Source: JBPCPM01 sp050999155
GTDB lineage: Bacteria; Actinomycetota; Thermoleophilia; Solirubrobacterales; 70-9
Direction of reading: 5' to 3'
Length of the DNA stretch: 6,737 nucleotides
Assembly (NCBI GenBank): GCA_050999155.1
Contig: JBPCPM010000087.1
Location: 1-6,737, forward strand
Each line of letters starts with the position of its first letter. Within the stretch, counting starts at the first letter, position 1. The translations under genes and the position numbers were made by a program. Below the pieces are notes generated by a model that was given only the letters and a program-made list of their open reading frames with translations, did no database searches and was not told where the DNA came from. Of the stretch, positions 5,182 through 6,737 are shown in pieces.

Positions 5182-5183
5182 GC

Positions 5184-5843
5184 ATGTGGTCCGGTCTCCT
5201 GCACGCCCGCGGCGCCACCTCGGTCGAACACGCCGGGCTGCTCGGCCTCGTCGCCGTGCTGGTGGCCGGATGGATCGGCTTCGGCCCCGTGCCGAACCGC
5301 GACACCGCCTCGTTGCTGGTCCGGCGGCTGACCTGCGCGCCGCGCCTCGCCCCTCCCTGTCACCGGGATCCGCTGCTCGCCGCTTACGGCTCGCCGGTCG
5401 CCCACCTCGTCCGGCGACTCGCCCCGATGCCGTCGGCCGCCCCCAGTCCGGACGGTCTCCTGCTGCCCGTCGACTTCCGCCGCTGCCGCCGGCCCTCCTG
5501 CGCGCGCGTCTCGCCCTCCGGCGGGTCGCGGTTGACGGCGTCGAACCGGCGGACGACCGCCTTCGTCTCGGTCACTGACCACCGCCGCGCCACGGGAGAG
5601 CTCCACATCGACTACTGGCTGTACCGGCCCCGCCTCGGCTGGCAGCAGATGCGTCGGACCGCGACCGGTGAGGCCATCGCCGCCAGCCGGGGCGAGCGAC
5701 TGACCGAGGACCGCGACCCGCGGCTGGTGCCGCTGGAGACGCTGCCCGACCGCCGCTTCCGCCGGTTCTCCGACGCCGAACGACCGCCATGGCGGGGCCG
5801 GGTCGGGCCTCCGCTCACCAGCGGACGTCGTGGTGTTCCATGA
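5184..5843 (+). CDS. Membrane-anchored or exported protein with prepilin-like N-terminus, function unknown
   Basis: A 219-residue protein. Its N-terminus reads MWSGLLHARG then ATSVEHAGLLGLVAVLVAGW: a short basic leader ending in Gly10, Glu at position +5 after that glycine, and a single hydrophobic helix (about 17-34). This is the layout cut by prepilin peptidases in type IV/Flp pilins and TadE-like proteins. The rest is an arginine-rich domain with four cysteines (51, 59, 101, 106) that may form disulphides outside the cell, a segment GLLLPVDFRRCRRPSCA (91-107), and TTAFVSVTDH...LHIDYWLYRP (124-149). I recall related high-GC actinobacterial proteins with PVDFRxCR and YWLYYP segments, but no function. 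The last 70 residues are arginine-rich, low in recognisable order, and the final ten codons overlap the convergent gene, so the natural C-terminus could be altered. No pilus genes are adjacent. Confidence 0.65.
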   Translation: MWSGLLHARGATSVEHAGLLGLVAVLVAGWIGFGPVPNRDTASLLVRRLTCAPRLAPPCHRDPLLAAYGSPVAHLVRRLAPMPSAAPSPDGLLLPVDFRRCRRPSCARVSPSGGSRLTASNRRTTAFVSVTDHRRATGELHIDYWLYRPRLGWQQMRRTATGEAIAASRGERLTEDRDPRLVPLETLPDRRFRRFSDAERPPWRGRVGPPLTSGRRGVP

Positions 5844-6663
5844 CGCCGATCCCGTGGTCAAGCTCGATCCCCGCGAGACGTCCGCTGAAGGTCCCGAACG
5901 GCTGGCGGTACGCCGAGCGGATGGGCCCCACCCGGTCGTCGCGCGCCCGCTCGGCCTCGGCGCTGAACGTGAGGGCCGTGCCGTCGGCGGACGCGATGGC
6001 GCGCAGGCCGTCGAAGCGGACGCGTCCGGGCTCCTGCGGCCTGCCGTCGAGCCACACGGCCCGCTCGCTGTCGCGCTCCGGATCGTTGATGCCCTGGACG
6101 AGGTTCCACCCCACGGATCGTCCGTCGGCGCTGCGGCCGATCCCGGCCGACCACCACCATTCGACGTGGCGGGCGTGGTAGCCGGCGGACACGTCCTCCA
6201 CCGCACGGCCACGCAACGGCCGTGGCCGGCCGCCGATCGCCAGCGACCCGGTGACAGGAATGTCGGCCCGCTTGCGCGTCCAGCCGAAGCCACGTGGTCC
6301 GCTCGGGCACACCGACTCGATCGCGGTGCGGGCGCCGAGGCGCACATCGAGGTCGACCTCCGGCGCGGCGGCAATCGCCACCCGTCCCGGGGCGACGACG
6401 ACTGCGGGCCGCATGCCGGGTATCAGGGTGCGAGTCCGCTCGTGCAGGGTCTGCGTGAGCCGGTCCCACACCGCCCAGAACTCCTGACAGGCGGGGCCGA
6501 TCCGCACCGTCCCGGCGCACAACATCACGTCGGGGCCGAAGACGGCGACGTACCTCCACTGCTTGCGCAGGCGACCGCGGCGCAGCAAGGGCATCCGGTC
6601 CGGCGGCAGCGGGACGTCAGGCCGACCGGGCCCCGGGCCCCTCCACGGCGAACCGGCGGTCAT
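5815..6663 (-). CDS. DUF2804 family protein
   Basis: A 282-residue soluble protein of the uncharacterised DUF2804 family. From the ATG at 6663 the order is: PLPPDRMPLLRRGRLRKQWR (18-37) and YVAVFGPDVMLCAGTVRIGP (38-57), the usual opening; a middle beta-rich part; then GYHARHVEWWWSAGIGRSAD (161-180), GRSVGWNLVQGINDPERDSE (181-200) and RAVWLDG (201-207); and the C-terminal QPFGTFSGRLAGIELDHGIG (254-273) followed by VMEHHDVRW, nearly at the stop. These are the conserved blocks of the family, whose fold resembles lipocalin-like or carotenoid 1,2-hydratase-like barrels; no reaction is established. The length is slightly below the family's usual 320 or so. The frame stays open to a GTG at 6705, but homology starts after ATG 6663, which has only a weak AGGCGA site. 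It is convergent with the preceding gene, with the 3' ends overlapping by 29 bases. No membrane helix or signal peptide. Confidence 0.85.
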   Translation of the reverse strand: MTAGSPWRGPGPGRPDVPLPPDRMPLLRRGRLRKQWRYVAVFGPDVMLCAGTVRIGPACQEFWAVWDRLTQTLHERTRTLIPGMRPAVVVAPGRVAIAAAPEVDLDVRLGARTAIESVCPSGPRGFGWTRKRADIPVTGSLAIGGRPRPLRGRAVEDVSAGYHARHVEWWWSAGIGRSADGRSVGWNLVQGINDPERDSERAVWLDGRPQEPGRVRFDGLRAIASADGTALTFSAEAERARDDRVGPIRSAYRQPFGTFSGRLAGIELDHGIGVMEHHDVRW

Positions 6664-6672
6664 TCGTCGCCT

Positions 6673-6685
6673 GCCGTCAGACGGC
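6673..6685. promoter_or_regulatory. Short inverted repeat upstream of the DUF2804 gene
   Basis: GCCGTC-A-GACGGC, six-base arms around one base, nine bases upstream of ATG 6663 (minus strand). It may be an operator. In such GC-rich DNA a repeat of this size can arise by chance. No -10 box is visible in the 74 bases to the window end. Confidence 0.25.
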
Positions 6686-6737
6686 GGACGAGCGGGAGGC
6701 AACACCCGGGCGCCGGAGGCGGGGGCCCGTCGTGCCC

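Noticed and set aside
6207..6227. Seven-base stem with seven-base loop (GGCCACG / CGTGGCC)
   Set aside because: Lies inside the DUF2804 coding region, has no T-run and falls in extremely GC-rich codons; probably chance.
3912..6374. 820-codon minus-strand open frame
   Set aside because: It runs antisense through ctaB, the acetyltransferase and other supported genes and out of frame through the DUF2804 gene; a high-GC shadow.
1..6737. tRNA, rRNA, CRISPR, insertion sequence or riboswitch
   Set aside because: No direct-repeat arrays, transposase motifs, terminal inverted repeats of an element, or tRNA-like cloverleaf sequences were recognised on either strand by eye.

Overview
The window is a 6.7 kb piece of very GC-rich DNA with strong G/C preference at codon third positions. 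It is most likely an actinobacterium, possibly of the Thermoleophilia (Solirubrobacter/Gaiella-like) group. That placement is an inference from base composition, from the A2-type oxidase, from a DUF2804 protein, and from several genes whose start codon follows a TANNNT box by exactly six bases, as in leaderless actinobacterial transcripts. There are no RNA genes, insertion sequences or CRISPR arrays.

Layout. (1) Bases 1-400, minus strand: N-terminal part of a LysR-type regulator, cut by the window edge, with no usable in-frame start codon. (2) An AT-rich divergent control region of about 80 bp with a dyad that could be the regulator's site. (3) 477-2450: cytochrome c oxidase subunit I (ctaD), A2 subfamily, with an N-terminal extension of two extra membrane helices. 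(4) 2552-2947: a small cupin. (5) 2961-3520: a gene graveyard with a gltD (glutamate synthase small subunit) remnant that keeps its start and part of its C-terminal half, then remains of a small membrane protein. (6) 3570-4492: ctaB, haem O synthase, split by an apparent one-base deletion. (7) 4533-4856: a short GNAT-type acetyltransferase. (8) 4866-5138: an unrecognised 90-residue acidic protein. (9) 5184-5843: a membrane-anchored protein with a type IV prepilin-like N-terminus. (10) 5815-6663, minus strand: a DUF2804 protein converging on it with a 29-base overlap.

Function. ctaD and ctaB belong together: CtaB farnesylates haem B to haem O, the precursor of the haem A used by subunit I. Subunits II and III (ctaC, ctaE) are not in the window. 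The genes after ctaB look like unrelated housekeeping or hypothetical genes, each with its own start signal.

Caution. The regulator and ctaB each appear to lack one base, both explicable by a shortened two-base G or C run, and the small membrane gene is also out of frame in the middle. Either the locus is decaying or the sequence has indel errors; raw reads would tell. Both window ends are palindromic, which is typical of places where assemblies break. I found no convincing new multi-gene system. The best leads are the deletion-built gltD remnant, the N-terminally extended A2 oxidase, the prepilin-like protein and the palindromes just upstream of start codons.
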